Source of the DNA: Eikenella corrodens
GTDB lineage: Bacteria; Pseudomonadota; Gammaproteobacteria; Burkholderiales; Neisseriaceae
Reading direction: 5' to 3'
DNA length: 64,000 nt
Assembly: GCF_003990355.1 (NCBI RefSeq)
Contig: NZ_CP034670.1
Span: 806,001-870,000, forward strand
Shown: positions 1-8,123 of the stretch, piece by piece
Position numbering within the stretch: the first letter of the stretch is position 1
How the letters are laid out: the number at the start of each line of letters is the position of its first letter
Notes under the pieces: generated by a model
Databases searched by the model: none
Told to the model about the DNA's origin: nothing
What the model saw: the letters and a program-made list of their open reading frames with translations, nothing else
Program-made: the position numbers and the translations under genes

Positions 1-1196
1 GCGGCGGGGGTGGCGTCGGCCAGGTCGGCCAGTTCGAATTGTTGCAACACGGCTTCGATGGCGGCGTTGCTCTTTTCGCCCAGCCGGTACAGCCTTGCGT
101 GCAGCACCAGGTTTTGCCGCACACTCAGCTCTTCATACAGCGAAAATGCCTGCGACATATAGCCCACGCGCTGGCGCACGGCGGTGCTGCCCGCATCGAT
201 TGGTTCGCCCAAGAGCGTGGCCTCGCCTTCGCTGGCGTCCAAGAGGCCGGTGAGCATTTTCATGGTGGTGCTTTTGCCGCAGCCGTTGGAGCCGAGGAAG
301 CCGAAAATTTCGCCTTGGCGGATGCGGAAGCTCACGTGATTTACCGCCGTGAAGTTGCCGAAGCGTTTGCTGAGGTTGTGCGCTTCCATCGCGGGCGGCA
401 GGGAATCGTCGGGGATAAAGGGCGGCAGTTGGGAATCGTCCCAATGGGTTTGCTTGCCTTCAGGCAGCATTTTGATATAGGCCTGCTCCAGCGTGGCGCA
501 GCCGCTTTGCGCGAGGATTTCCTGCGTGCGGCCGTGGGCGAGGATTTGGCCGTCGTCCATGGCTAGGAGGTAGTCGAACTGTTCGGCTTCATCGATGTAG
601 GCGGTGGCCACCAGCACGGTCATGCCGGGATTTTCGGCGCGCAGCTCGCGCACCAATGTCCAGAATTGGCGGCGGGAAAGCGGATCGACGCCGGTGGTGG
701 GTTCGTCCAGAATCAGCAGGTCGGGGTTGTGCACCAGGGCGCAGCACAGGCTTAGCTTCTGCTTCATGCCGCCGGAGAGCTTGCCCGCAGCACGGTCGGC
801 AAAAGGTGCCAGGCCGGTGGAGAGCATCAGGCGCTCGATGTGCTGCTTGCGCTGGTGTTTGTTCAAGCCGAACAGGCGGGCGTGGAAATCGATGTTTTCA
901 TACACGGAAAGCGTCGGGTAGAGATTTTTGCCCAAGCCTTGCGGCATAAAGGCGATGCGCGGCAGCAGCGCTTCGCGCTCGGACTTGTGCGCCACATTGT
1001 GCCCGAGCACGCGCACTTCGCCGCTTTGGAGCGTGCGCACACCGGCAATCAGCGAGAGCAGGGTGGATTTGCCCACGCCGTCGGGGCCGATTAAGCCGAC
1101 GGTGGAGCCGCGCGCAATGGCGATCGACACGCCGCGCAAGGCCTGCACTTTGCCGTAGGCGTGCGAGAGTTGGCTGATTTCAATGGCGTTCGGCAT
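1..1196 (-). CDS. ABC exporter ATP-binding protein, RbbA/YhiH-like (partial, runs off the window start)
   Basis: The first 398 residues of a protein that continues past base 1. Two ATP-binding domains are visible in one open frame. Domain 1 has Walker A GPDGVGKST (about 38-46), signature LSGGMKQ (about 140) and Walker B LLILDEP. Domain 2 has GSNGCGKST at about 302-310. A tandem ATPase chain is typical of RbbA (YhiH), where a permease domain follows, but that part lies outside the window. The start is 9 bases after the adaptor gene stop, so the two form one operon, as in the yhiI-rbbA-yhhJ arrangement. It should power export by a type I-like pump in the inner membrane; the substrate cannot be read from sequence. 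The reading frame is the same in both ATPase domains, so I see no frameshift. Confidence 0.85.
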   Translation of the reverse strand, partial: MPNAIEISQLSHAYGKVQALRGVSIAIARGSTVGLIGPDGVGKSTLLSLIAGVRTLQSGEVRVLGHNVAHKSEREALLPRIAFMPQGLGKNLYPTLSVYENIDFHARLFGLNKHQRKQHIERLMLSTGLAPFADRAAGKLSGGMKQKLSLCCALVHNPDLLILDEPTTGVDPLSRRQFWTLVRELRAENPGMTVLVATAYIDEAEQFDYLLAMDDGQILAHGRTQEILAQSGCATLEQAYIKMLPEGKQTHWDDSQLPPFIPDDSLPPAMEAHNLSKRFGNFTAVNHVSFRIRQGEIFGFLGSNGCGKSTTMKMLTGLLDASEGEATLLGEPIDAGSTAVRQRVGYMSQAFSLYEELSVRQNLVLHARLYRLGEKSNAAIEAVLQQFELADLADATPA

Positions 1197-1205
1197 GGCT
1201 GCATC

Positions 1206-2189
1206 CTACTGCGGCAGGCGGGTTTGCAAATCGGCCGGCCAGGCGAGCTTGGCGTCGGTGCGCACGAAGCCGGTGGCTGTCATGCCGCCTTTCAGGTAGC
1301 CTTGGTATTTGGCCGCCACATCGGCCGGAATCTGTAATTTCACCCGAAACATCAGCTTGGTGCGCTCTTCGGCGGTTTCCACAAATTTGGGCGTGAACTG
1401 CGCCTCTGAGGCGATATAGGTAACTTTGGCGGGGAACACCGCGTCCAGCCCGTCCATTTTAATCCGCGCTTCGCTGCCCAACGGGATTTGGTTTACCGTG
1501 GGCGCGGGCAGGAACAGGCTGATGCTCGCATCGTTCAGGTTCAACAGGCTCACCACCTTGCCGCCTGCGGGCAGCACGTTGCCCGGCTCGGCCAGCCGGT
1601 ATTCCACCCGCCCGGCCTGCGGCGCGCGCACCGACAAATCGCCGATAACGGAAGACACCTGCGCCATTTTCGCCCGCGCCTGCCCCACACCGGCCTGGGC
1701 TTCGTTGCGCGCTGCTTCTGCTGCCTGCACCGCCGCCCGCGCCGCATCGCGCTGCGCCAATCGGGTGTTGAGTTCGGCCTGCGAGATTAAATTGTCGCGG
1801 AACAGCTGGCGGGCGTTGTCTGCCTCCATCTGCGCAGTTCTCAGCTGCTGACGTTGCGCCTCGATTTGCGCCTGTGCACGGCGCACCGTCTGCTCCAATT
1901 GCGCCTTGCCCGCCTGCGCTTCCGAAAGCTGCGCCTCGGCGGTTTGCGAAGAAATCCGCGCCAACACCGTGTCCGCCTCCACAAACTGCCCTTCGTTCAC
2001 CGTTATTTCCTCCACCCGCCCCGCATACAGGCTGGCCACGTCCATGCGGGCAAACTCCAGCCGCCCGTTGGCATGCGCGATGCCCGCCAGCGGGTCGGGC
2101 GCGGCATATTGGCGGAACGCAAAAAAGCCGATGCCGACGGCAGCGGCCAGCGGCAGCAGGAGAAGCAGGCGTTTGGGCAGACGTTTCAT
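1206..2189 (-). CDS. HlyD/YhiI-like periplasmic adaptor (membrane fusion protein)
   Basis: A 327-residue protein with one N-terminal membrane anchor (residues about 8-25, Leu/Ala rich), a lipoyl-like half (GRVEEITVNEGQFVEADTVL), a long Gln/Ala/Glu-rich coiled-coil hairpin at about 85-180, the second lipoyl half near SVRAPQAGRVEYRLAEPG, and a beta-barrel domain. This is the layout of HlyD-family adaptors that link an inner-membrane ABC pump to an outer-membrane channel. It is the first gene of an operon with the RbbA-like ATPase and is divergent from the TetR-type regulator. The closest functional analogue is YhiI. The cargo is unknown. Confidence 0.88.
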   Translation of the reverse strand: MKRLPKRLLLLLPLAAAVGIGFFAFRQYAAPDPLAGIAHANGRLEFARMDVASLYAGRVEEITVNEGQFVEADTVLARISSQTAEAQLSEAQAGKAQLEQTVRRAQAQIEAQRQQLRTAQMEADNARQLFRDNLISQAELNTRLAQRDAARAAVQAAEAARNEAQAGVGQARAKMAQVSSVIGDLSVRAPQAGRVEYRLAEPGNVLPAGGKVVSLLNLNDASISLFLPAPTVNQIPLGSEARIKMDGLDAVFPAKVTYIASEAQFTPKFVETAEERTKLMFRVKLQIPADVAAKYQGYLKGGMTATGFVRTDAKLAWPADLQTRLPQ

Positions 2190-2362
2190 TCAAGAATACC
2201 TCGCAAGTAAGAATGGTTTAAGTGTAAGGCCGCAGCGTGCGGCTGCATACCGTTAAAAAACAATTCCGCGTACCGTTAAGCATACAAAACCGGCAAAAAA
2301 GTTGCTTAAGCACACGGAAAACCGCAAAATGCCCGGCAGAAACCCAAAACAGAAGCGCCAAC

Positions 2363-2938
2363 ATGAGCGAAAACGAAAGCTATACCGACCCCCGCATCAT
2401 CAAAACCCACCGCGCCATCCGCGAAGCCTTTGTGGATTTGCTGCACGAAAAGCCCTTCGCCCAAATCACCGTGCAAGATATCCTCGAACGCGCCCCGGTA
2501 AACCGCTCCACCTTCTACAAATACTACTCCGGTAAAAGCGATTTGGCCGGCAAGATGATTGCCGACTTTAAAGCCGAATACGGCCGATACATTATCACCC
2601 GTTTCCAGGCCGGCAGTCTTGATGTGTTCCTCAACCTGATGCCCGAAGCCTCCGACTGGATACACAGCCGCCGCCGCCTGATTCTCGCCCTGTGGAAAGT
2701 GGATACCCGCCGCCGCCACCTCTACCGCGATATGCACAAGCTGATCAAGCAGCAATTCCTCCGCTTCGCCCACACCCTGCCCGACGCCACCCCCGGCAAA
2801 GATTGGGACTACCAAGCCGACATGCTTGCCACCCTCATTCTCGGCAGCATGAACTACTTCTTCAGCCGCGACCTGCCGCTGCGCCTGCCCGAAGTCCGCC
2901 AAGCCTGGACGGAAATGAGCCAACTGCTGCTGCCGTGA
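2363..2938 (+). CDS. TetR/AcrR-family transcriptional regulator
   Basis: A 191-residue protein. The N-terminal helix-turn-helix is clear (ITVQDILERAPVNRSTFYKYY, residues about 34-55), with the typical TetR recognition helix STFYKYY. The remaining helical domain would bind a ligand. I chose the ATG at 2363 over the upstream in-frame start at 2237 because the family begins shortly before 'TDPRIIKTHRAIREAF' and the longer version adds a basic, low-complexity leader. It is divergent from the adaptor/exporter operon with about 170 bp between them, so it most likely represses that pump and itself. The specific ligand is unknown. Confidence 0.85.
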   Translation: MSENESYTDPRIIKTHRAIREAFVDLLHEKPFAQITVQDILERAPVNRSTFYKYYSGKSDLAGKMIADFKAEYGRYIITRFQAGSLDVFLNLMPEASDWIHSRRRLILALWKVDTRRRHLYRDMHKLIKQQFLRFAHTLPDATPGKDWDYQADMLATLILGSMNYFFSRDLPLRLPEVRQAWTEMSQLLLP

Positions 2939-2965
2939 GGCGGAGCGGAATACCGGGTTGGATGC

Positions 2966-3071
2966 TATAGTGGATTAAATTTAAATCAGGACAAGGCGGC
3001 GAGCCGCAGACAGTACAAATAGTACGGCAAGGCGAGCCAACGCTGTACTGGTTTAAATTTAATTCACTATA
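2966..3071. repeat. Short Correia-type element (CREE), 106 bp
   Basis: Bounded by TATAGTGGATTAA at the left and TTAATTCACTATA at the right, with the internal GCCGCAGACAGTACA segment known from neisserial Correia repeat enclosed elements. It is the short form, lacking the central block of about 50 bp of full-length copies. It lies 27 bp downstream of the TetR-type gene. Confidence 0.85.
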
Positions 3072-3090
3072 GAACCCGCCATAACGCCAA

Positions 3091-3120
3091 AGGCTGCCTG
3101 AATCCTGTTTCAGGCAGCCT
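3091..3120 (+). terminator. Inverted pair of AGGCTGCCTGAA, likely terminator
   Basis: AGGCTGCCTGAA and TTCAGGCAGCCT form a hairpin with a six-base loop followed by T's. The 12-mer differs by one base from the Eikenella DUS and equals the dialect described for Simonsiella. Lies downstream of the TetR-type gene. Confidence 0.6.
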
Positions 3121-3139
3121 TTCAGCATGAGGCGTATGC

Positions 3140-3246
3140 CGTAGGGACGCACGCCATTACCCGTTATTCCAAAGCCGCGTGCGTGCTTCCGCACACTACA
3201 CCCCGCAAATGTGCAGGCTACCTGAAATCCATTTTTCAGGTAGCCT
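3140..3246 (+). repeat. DUS-capped interspersed repeat, copy 1 (family 'GCGTGCGTGCTTCC')
   Basis: About 105 bp containing CCGTTATTCC, GCCGCGTGCGTGCTTCCGCA and an AAATG-type stretch, ending in an inverted DUS pair (3215-3246). Near-identical order is seen at 8604-8728, and a looser copy at 3455-3581. The terminal DUS pair can act as a hairpin terminator. Confidence 0.65.
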
Positions 3247-3297
3247 GTTGATAAGGCAGGGCGTAGGTTGGGTTGATAAACCCAACATTTCACAATT

Positions 3298-3401
3298 TAT
3301 AGTGGATTAACAAAAATCAGGACAAGGCGGCGAGCCGCAGACAGTACAGATAGTACGGCAAGGCGAGACAACGCTGTACTAGTTTTTGTTAATTCACTAT
3401 A
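3298..3401. repeat. Short Correia-type element (CREE), 104 bp
   Basis: TATAGTGGATTAACAAAAA at the left end and TTTTTGTTAATTCACTATA at the right, with the usual interior. It lies between two GTTGGGTT-type inverted motifs (about 3266-3290 and 3404-3433), so it may have inserted into another spacer repeat. Confidence 0.87.
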
Positions 3402-3454
3402 TTTGTTGGGTTACGCCTGCGGTTCACCCAACCTACTGCCGCAATGAGAAGGCA

Positions 3455-3581
3455 TAGGTAGGGTGCGTGAGCTTGCTCACGCACGCGGTTGTTTACCCAA
3501 TAATCTAAAGCCGCGTGCGTGCTTCCGCACACACCCTACATGGCTGCAAAGGGAAAGGCTACCTGAAATTTCAGGTAGCCT
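3455..3581 (+). repeat. DUS-capped interspersed repeat, copy 2, with inverted DUS pair
   Basis: Contains the perfect inverted repeat GTGCGTGAGC/GCTCACGCAC (3463-3484), then GCCGCGTGCGTGCTTCCGCA, and ends with AGGCTACCTGAAA directly abutting TTTCAGGTAGCCT (3556-3581). It lies between convergent genes (TetR-type and trpS), and the final hairpin probably terminates transcription. The rest of the 717-bp spacer 2939-3655 holds only repeats; I see no gene there. Confidence 0.6.
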
Positions 3582-3655
3582 TTATTGTGGTTACCTTTGG
3601 CCGGTTGATGGTTTTTCAGGTAGCCTTTTGTGTGTCTGCGAAACGGCCATATTGT

Positions 3656-4663
3656 TCAACGAAGCGGGCGGATGCCTACGGCGTCTCGCACTTGGTCAAG
3701 CAGTTCGCGGGCTTGTTTGCGGGCTTTGGCGGCACCGGCCTGCAGGATGTCTTCGATTTGTGCGGGCCGGGCGGTGAGCTCGTGGAAGCGTTCGCGTTTG
3801 GGGGCAAGCTCTTCGTTCAGTTTGGCGCCGAGCAGTTTTTTGGCTTCGCCCCAGGCCAGGCCGTCGGCGAGCATTTGGGTGAATTCGGCGGTTTCGGCGG
3901 GGGTGGCGAAGGCTTTGTAGATGTCGAACAGCGGGCTCTCATCGGGGGTTTTCGGCTCGCCGGGCTCTTTGAGGTTGGTGATGATTTTGTTCACGGCTTT
4001 TTGCAGCTTTTTCTCGCTTTCAAACAGCGGGATGGTGTTGCCGTAGCTTTTGCTCATTTTGCGCCCGTCGAGGCCGACCAAGAGTTCAACGTTGTCGTCC
4101 ACTTTGGCTTCGGGCAGCACAAACAGCTCTTTGAAGCGGTGGTTGAAACGTTGGGCGATGTCGCGGGTCATTTCCACGTGCTGGATTTGGTCGCGGCCTA
4201 CCGGCACTTCGTGGGCATTGAACATGAGGATGTCGGCGCTCATGAGGATGGGGTAGCTGTAGAGGCCCATTTCCACGCCGTGGTCTTGGTCGGTTTGGCC
4301 TGCGTCGAGGTTGGCCTGCACGGCGGCTTTGTAGGCATGGGCGCGGTTCATCAGGCCTTTGGCGGTGATGCAGGTGAGTATCCAGTTGAGCTCGGGCACT
4401 TCGGGGATGTCGCTTTGACGGTAAAACGTGGTGCGCTCGGGGTCGAGGCCGCAGGCGAGCCAGGTGGCGGCCACGGCTTGGGTGGAGGCGTGGATGACTT
4501 CGGGGTCGTGGCATTTGATGATGCCGTGGTAGTCGGCCAAAAAGAGGAAGGATTCGGCGGCGGGGTCGGCGGCGGCGGCAATGGCGGGGCGGATGGCGCC
4601 GACGTAGTTGCCCAAATGCGGGATGCCGGTGGTGGTTACGCCGGTGAGGACTCGTTTTTTCAT
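3656..4663 (-). CDS. trpS: Tryptophan--tRNA ligase
   Basis: A 335-residue class I aminoacyl-tRNA synthetase that charges tRNA-Trp in the cytoplasm. The HIGH-type motif is PHLGN (residues about 15-19) after TGVTTTGIP, and the KMSKS loop is present as GRKMSKSYGN in the second half. The segment GLYSYPILMSADILMFNAHEVPVGRDQ is the TrpRS-specific tryptophan/tRNA region. Length matches the bacterial family. It is a single-gene unit, convergent with the TetR-type gene. Confidence 0.97.
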   Translation of the reverse strand: MKKRVLTGVTTTGIPHLGNYVGAIRPAIAAAADPAAESFLFLADYHGIIKCHDPEVIHASTQAVAATWLACGLDPERTTFYRQSDIPEVPELNWILTCITAKGLMNRAHAYKAAVQANLDAGQTDQDHGVEMGLYSYPILMSADILMFNAHEVPVGRDQIQHVEMTRDIAQRFNHRFKELFVLPEAKVDDNVELLVGLDGRKMSKSYGNTIPLFESEKKLQKAVNKIITNLKEPGEPKTPDESPLFDIYKAFATPAETAEFTQMLADGLAWGEAKKLLGAKLNEELAPKRERFHELTARPAQIEDILQAGAAKARKQARELLDQVRDAVGIRPLR

Positions 4664-4853
4664 GGATGGCTTTCTGTGGTTTGGCGGAAATAGGGAGGCG
4701 GCGCAGAGGCTGCCTGAAAAATGGCAGATTATAGTGCAAGGGCGGGGAGGCGGGAAAATTTCAGGTAGCCTCTTTATTTTTGGATAAGGGCTACCTGAAA
4801 GATGGAAATTCTGTTTTTATAATAGCTTGGCATCACTATGCTGTTTGTTTTAT

Positions 4854-5102
4854 TTAAGCCGGATACTTCCGGCGGGTATGGACGATACGCATAATTTTGA
4901 CATGTGTTTCATCTAGTTCGTACACGATGAAATGGTTCGGATGAAAAATGAGCTCCCACGTATTCATTACCCGCCCACGCCATCCGATATAGGGCAGCCG
5001 GGTGAGGTGGTTTACGCTGTCGTGGATAAGTTGCTCCAAGTCTAGAGCGGCAGCGAGATTGTCGGCAAAGATGTAGTCGACAATTTCGTCCACGTCTGCC
5101 AT
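4854..5102 (-). CDS. RelE/ParE-family toxin
   Basis: An 82-residue protein with the ParE/RelE fold signature: an N-terminal helical hairpin (VDEIVDYIFADNLAAALDL), LPYIGWRGRV, then the C-terminal strands FIVYELDETHVKIMRIVHTRR. The pattern 'ELIFHPNHFIVYELDE...RIVHTRRKYP' is typical of plasmid-stabilisation toxins that inhibit gyrase or cut mRNA; which activity applies here cannot be told. The start ATG lies 20 bp after the antitoxin frame, giving a normal antitoxin-toxin operon order. The toxin frame looks intact although the antitoxin frame carries a stop at codon 11. Confidence 0.8.
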   Translation of the reverse strand: MADVDEIVDYIFADNLAAALDLEQLIHDSVNHLTRLPYIGWRGRVMNTWELIFHPNHFIVYELDETHVKIMRIVHTRRKYPA

Positions 5103-5122
5103 GGCTGTTTTCGTCCAACTAA

Positions 5123-5317
5123 TCAGCAGGGGGCATTTTTCAGCCTTTCCAAGCGTTCGGCACGTTTGGTGGCAAAGTGCTCCATTGCTTCTTCATGGCT
5201 GACCAGTTTGGATTTTCTGGCTTCTTCCACTTTTTGCAGCAACCAGGCATCGTAATCATCGGCTTCTTGCTGGGTGTTGAATTCTTAAATTCGGTAGTCC
5301 AACTCGATGGTGCTCAT
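5123..5317 (-). pseudogene. Antitoxin of the ParE/RelE-like pair, interrupted by an in-frame TAA
   Basis: Reading from the ATG at 5317 gives MSTIELDYRI, then TAA at 5287-5285, then the frame continues as EFNTQQEADDYDAWLLQKVE and on to ERLERLKNAPC before a TGA at 5125-5123. The continuation is an acidic-to-basic helical protein of about 64 residues, of the stability-determinant/antitoxin type that usually precedes ParE toxins. The TAA could be a one-base change from AAA (Lys) or GAA. A late internal start (GTG or ATG further on) might still make a shortened C-terminal, toxin-binding part. A sequencing error is possible. Confidence 0.65.
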
Positions 5318-5405
5318 GGGGTCGTCCTTTGATTTGGGAGTCGGCGGTTGTTCTTGTATTTTAACCTAAAACAGAGTGCCGCGCGGGCAAGTCGGCCAAA
5401 CTAAG

Positions 5406-5471
5406 AGGCTACCTGAAAGCGTGGGCTTCAACTCAGTTAAAACGCTGCATAGCGAAAGTTTCAGGTAACCT
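5406..5471 (+). repeat. DUS-capped repeat, family 'GAAGCTTCAACGCAG', diverged copy
   Basis: AGGCTACCTGAAAGCG, then GGCTTCAACTCAGTTAAAA and CGAAAGTTTCAGGTAACCT. It shares its layout with copies at 8520, 20419, 40655, 52267, 53155 and 55887. Confidence 0.55.
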
Positions 5472-5483
5472 TTGCTGGTGTCA

Positions 5484-6827
5484 TCAAGCCTTATCCAACT
5501 CAATCGAAGCGGCCAAAAGCGAGAGGCGGGCCATCACGCCGTATACATACAGGCGGTTGCCGGCGCAGTCGCAGGTTTGGCTGCGGTCGGGCAGGCCGAG
5601 GGTTTGCCATTGTTCGAACACGCGCTTGCTGCCGACAAGAAATTCCGGGTCGTCGCCGCTGCTGTCGGTTTGCGGCATATTGCGGCTGAGCGGCACGAAG
5701 CGCATACCGCTGGCGTTGAGGTTTTCGTCGGCACCGCGCCCTTCGTGCACGCGGAAGAAACCGCCCACCACGAAGCGGTCGATCATATACACCACCGGCT
5801 CGGCCACGGCGCCGTTGAGGGTTTCGTAGGTGTAGATGCCTTCCTGCACAATCACTTCGGTTACGGCCAGGCCTTCTTTCACGGTGGCCATTTTGTTGCG
5901 GTTTTTGCGGTTGAGCGCACGCACTTCGTCGGCGGATTTCACGCTCATCACGCCCATGCCGTAGGTGCCGGCGTCGGCTTTGACGATGACGAAGGGTTTG
6001 TCGGTGATGCCTTTTTCATCGTACTTGGCCTGGATTTTGGCCAGCACGCGTTCCACGGCGGCGGCCAGGGTGTCTTCGCCTTCGCGTTCGTGGAAGTTGA
6101 GGCCGGACACTTTCTCGAAATAGGGATTAATCTGCCATTGGTCGATGCCGATGAGCTCGGCAAATTCGGCGGCCACTTGATTGTAGGCGGCAAAGTGGGC
6201 GGTTTTGCGGCGCGTGGTCCAGCCGCCGTGCAGGGGCGGCAGCACGGTGTGGCGGATGCCTTGCAGGATTTCGGGCACGCCGCCGGAGAGGTCGTTGTTC
6301 AACAACACGAGGCAGGGCGAGAAGCCGTCGGCCAGGTGCACGCGTTCGCGGGTGCGCAGCAGGGGCTCGAGCAAAATGGTGTGCCCCAGCGCGGTTTTGA
6401 ATTCGGTGGGCTCGGTAATTTCGGGGTTCAGGCTGCCCAGGCGCACGGTAAAGCCGGCCTGTTGCAGGATATTGCTCAGGGCATACACGTTTTCCAAGTA
6501 GAACGTATTGCGCGTGTGGTTTTCCGGCACGATCAGCACGGATTTGGCCGTTTCGCAGTATCGTTCTACCGCGTCGGTGGCGGCGGCGGCGGCCAGCGGG
6601 CTGAATTGGGGGTTGAGGTTGTTGAAGCCGCCGGGGAAGAGGTTCATATCGATGCTGGCCATTTTGTAGCCGCTGTTGCGGATATCGACCGAGCCGTAAA
6701 ACGGCGGCTTGTGCCGTTTCCACTGGCTGCGGAACCAGGCCTCGATTTCGGCTTGCTTTTGCAGGATGAGTGTTTCAAAATCCAGCAGATATTGCGCGTA
6801 TTGCGGGGAAATAACCGGAATACCCAT
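5484..6827 (-). CDS. gshA: Glutamate--cysteine ligase (proteobacterial type)
   Basis: A 447-residue protein that should join glutamate and cysteine, the first step of glutathione synthesis. The sequence is of the compact beta/gammaproteobacterial gshA type, distinct from the E. coli enzyme. Recognisable stretches are MASIDMNLFPGGFNNLNP near residue 56, the ATP-grasp-like KPFVIVKADAGTYGMGVMSV at about 280-300, and VVGGFFRVHEGRGADENLNA. It is divergent from the YtqB-like methyltransferase gene. The antisense frame is also open, which reflects codon bias and not a second gene. Confidence 0.9.
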   Translation of the reverse strand: MGIPVISPQYAQYLLDFETLILQKQAEIEAWFRSQWKRHKPPFYGSVDIRNSGYKMASIDMNLFPGGFNNLNPQFSPLAAAAATDAVERYCETAKSVLIVPENHTRNTFYLENVYALSNILQQAGFTVRLGSLNPEITEPTEFKTALGHTILLEPLLRTRERVHLADGFSPCLVLLNNDLSGGVPEILQGIRHTVLPPLHGGWTTRRKTAHFAAYNQVAAEFAELIGIDQWQINPYFEKVSGLNFHEREGEDTLAAAVERVLAKIQAKYDEKGITDKPFVIVKADAGTYGMGVMSVKSADEVRALNRKNRNKMATVKEGLAVTEVIVQEGIYTYETLNGAVAEPVVYMIDRFVVGGFFRVHEGRGADENLNASGMRFVPLSRNMPQTDSSGDDPEFLVGSKRVFEQWQTLGLPDRSQTCDCAGNRLYVYGVMARLSLLAASIELDKA

Positions 6828-6934
6828 GCTGAGCTCCTTTCAAAAAGTGTGTGCAGATGGCGGGCATTATACTCCAAGCCCGTGCCGCCACAGCGAATTT
6901 CCCTACACTCCATCAGGCTATCCCGTTTTATTCT

Positions 6935-7519
6935 ATGCTCGACAACATCCTTCCTTTCGCCCACCGCCTGCTCGCCCAAGCCACGCCCGAAGGCGGCATT
7001 GCGGTGGACGCTACCGCCGGCAACGGCCACGACACGCTGTTTTTGGCGCAATGCGTGGGCAGCGGTGGGCGCGTGTATGCCTTCGATATCCAGCCGCAGG
7101 CCTTGGCCGCCACGCAGGCGCGTTTGCGGGCGGCCGGAGAAGAAAGGCAAGTGCGCCTGATTGCCGAGAGCCACGCCGATTTGGCGCAATATGTAAACGA
7201 ACCCGTGCACAGCATCGTGTTCAACTGCGGCTACCTGCCCGGCGGCAACAAAGCGCTCACCACCGAAACCGGCAGCACCCTTTCCGCTTTGGCGCAAGCC
7301 GTGCACATCCTGCGCCCCGGCGGGCTGCTGGCCGTGGTGCTTTATCCCGGCCACGAGGCGGGCGCGCTCGAAGCCCGGGCTGTGTCCGAATGGGCGGCTG
7401 CCCTGCCGCAGCAACAGTTTGCCGTGCTGCACTACGGCTTTATCAACCGCCGCAACCGTCCGCCTTATTTGTTGGCGATTGAAAAGCACAACGTCTCTGC
7501 CAACCCGAAGGCTACCTGA
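6935..7519 (+). CDS. Class I SAM-dependent methyltransferase, YtqB/MraW2-like
   Basis: Starts MLDNILPFAHRLLAQ at 6935, the usual beginning of YtqB-type rRNA-methylase-family proteins; the longer frame from 6851 has no family support. About 194 residues. The SAM-binding loop is AVDATAGNGHDTLFLA and the catalytic-type motif is FNCGYLPGGNK (NxGYLPG). The protein ends NPKAT, and its TGA stop lies inside a DUS (AAG GCT ACC TGA), so the uptake sequence forms the C-terminus. Family members methylate tRNA or rRNA; the exact target here is unknown. It is followed after 5 bp by the 145-residue unknown gene, probably in one transcript. Confidence 0.85.
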   Translation: MLDNILPFAHRLLAQATPEGGIAVDATAGNGHDTLFLAQCVGSGGRVYAFDIQPQALAATQARLRAAGEERQVRLIAESHADLAQYVNEPVHSIVFNCGYLPGGNKALTTETGSTLSALAQAVHILRPGGLLAVVLYPGHEAGALEARAVSEWAAALPQQQFAVLHYGFINRRNRPPYLLAIEKHNVSANPKAT

Positions 7520-7524
7520 AACCG

Positions 7525-7962
7525 ATGGCTAAAAAACGCAAACCCAGCATCTCCGCCTTTCCGCCCGCCTTGTTTCCCTACATCCAACAGGCCAGCGACG
7601 ACACCCTGCACCGCATCAGCCGCTTCGATTACGGCATGGAAGCCGAACGCCATGTCGCCGCGCTCAAGCAAATCGTGCGCGAACAAAACGGCTACGTGAG
7701 CGCCGATTTGGGGCAAACCTTCTACCCGGGCGACGTGATCGAACTGGCGGCCTTCGATGCGCAAGATGCTTTCGGCTACACCATCTGCCACCTCATTATG
7801 ATTCAGAGCGAGCTGGCCGAAACCTGCCGTTTCAACCTTTCGCCCTATTGGCAACGCTACCGCAGCGGCGAACGGAGCGCCCTGCCGCCCACCATGCAGG
7901 CGCAGCTCGATGCCGCCTACCAGCTAGCCGATGAACGCGGCTGTATCGACCACGATTGGTAA
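7525..7962 (+). CDS. Conserved hypothetical protein, 145 aa
   Basis: I do not recognise this gene. It is a soluble protein without signal peptide or membrane segment, with a basic N-terminus (MAKKRKPS), an aromatic-rich middle and a C-terminus LADERGCIDHDW. Two stretches look structured: DDTLHRISRFDYGMEAERHV and LGQTFYPGDVIELAAFDAQD. The start ATG is 5 bp after the methyltransferase stop, with the DUS in between, so the two are probably co-transcribed. The ORF is clearly coding by codon use, but no function can be assigned. Confidence 0.75.
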   Translation: MAKKRKPSISAFPPALFPYIQQASDDTLHRISRFDYGMEAERHVAALKQIVREQNGYVSADLGQTFYPGDVIELAAFDAQDAFGYTICHLIMIQSELAETCRFNLSPYWQRYRSGERSALPPTMQAQLDAAYQLADERGCIDHDW

Positions 7963-7975
7963 AGGCTACCTGAAA

Positions 7976-8040
7976 GCTATCGTGGCTTAAAATCGGAATA
8001 GGGCAGGGAGGCGAGCCAATACCGTTTAATTTACGCTATC
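7976..8040. repeat. Degenerate Correia-like remnant
   Basis: GCTATCGTGGCTTAAAATC at the left and TTTACGCTATC at the right with GGCGAGCCAA between resemble the ends and core of a Correia element with an internal deletion. Decayed, so tentative. Confidence 0.35.
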
Positions 8041-8123
8041 CCACGAACGGGCTATTGGCGGCCGCGCAACTTTCAGGTAGCCTGCCGCCCATCACACACT
8101 CAATCAAAACATTCGGAGCACCC

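Noticed and set aside
39..566. 175-aa plus-strand frame at the window start
   Set aside because: Antisense to the ABC ATPase gene, which is open through the window edge and shows Walker and signature motifs.
2862..3293. 143-aa minus-strand frame over the Correia element and spacer repeats
   Set aside because: Consists of translated repeats (Correia and DUS) and has no RBS or homology signal.
3515..4693. Long plus-strand open frame (392 aa, Gly/His/Phe rich)
   Set aside because: Exactly antisense to trpS; composition is what reverse-complemented GC-rich codons give, no family resemblance.
5472..7160. 562-aa plus-strand frame over gshA
   Set aside because: Antisense to gshA and then out of frame with the methyltransferase; no domain seen.
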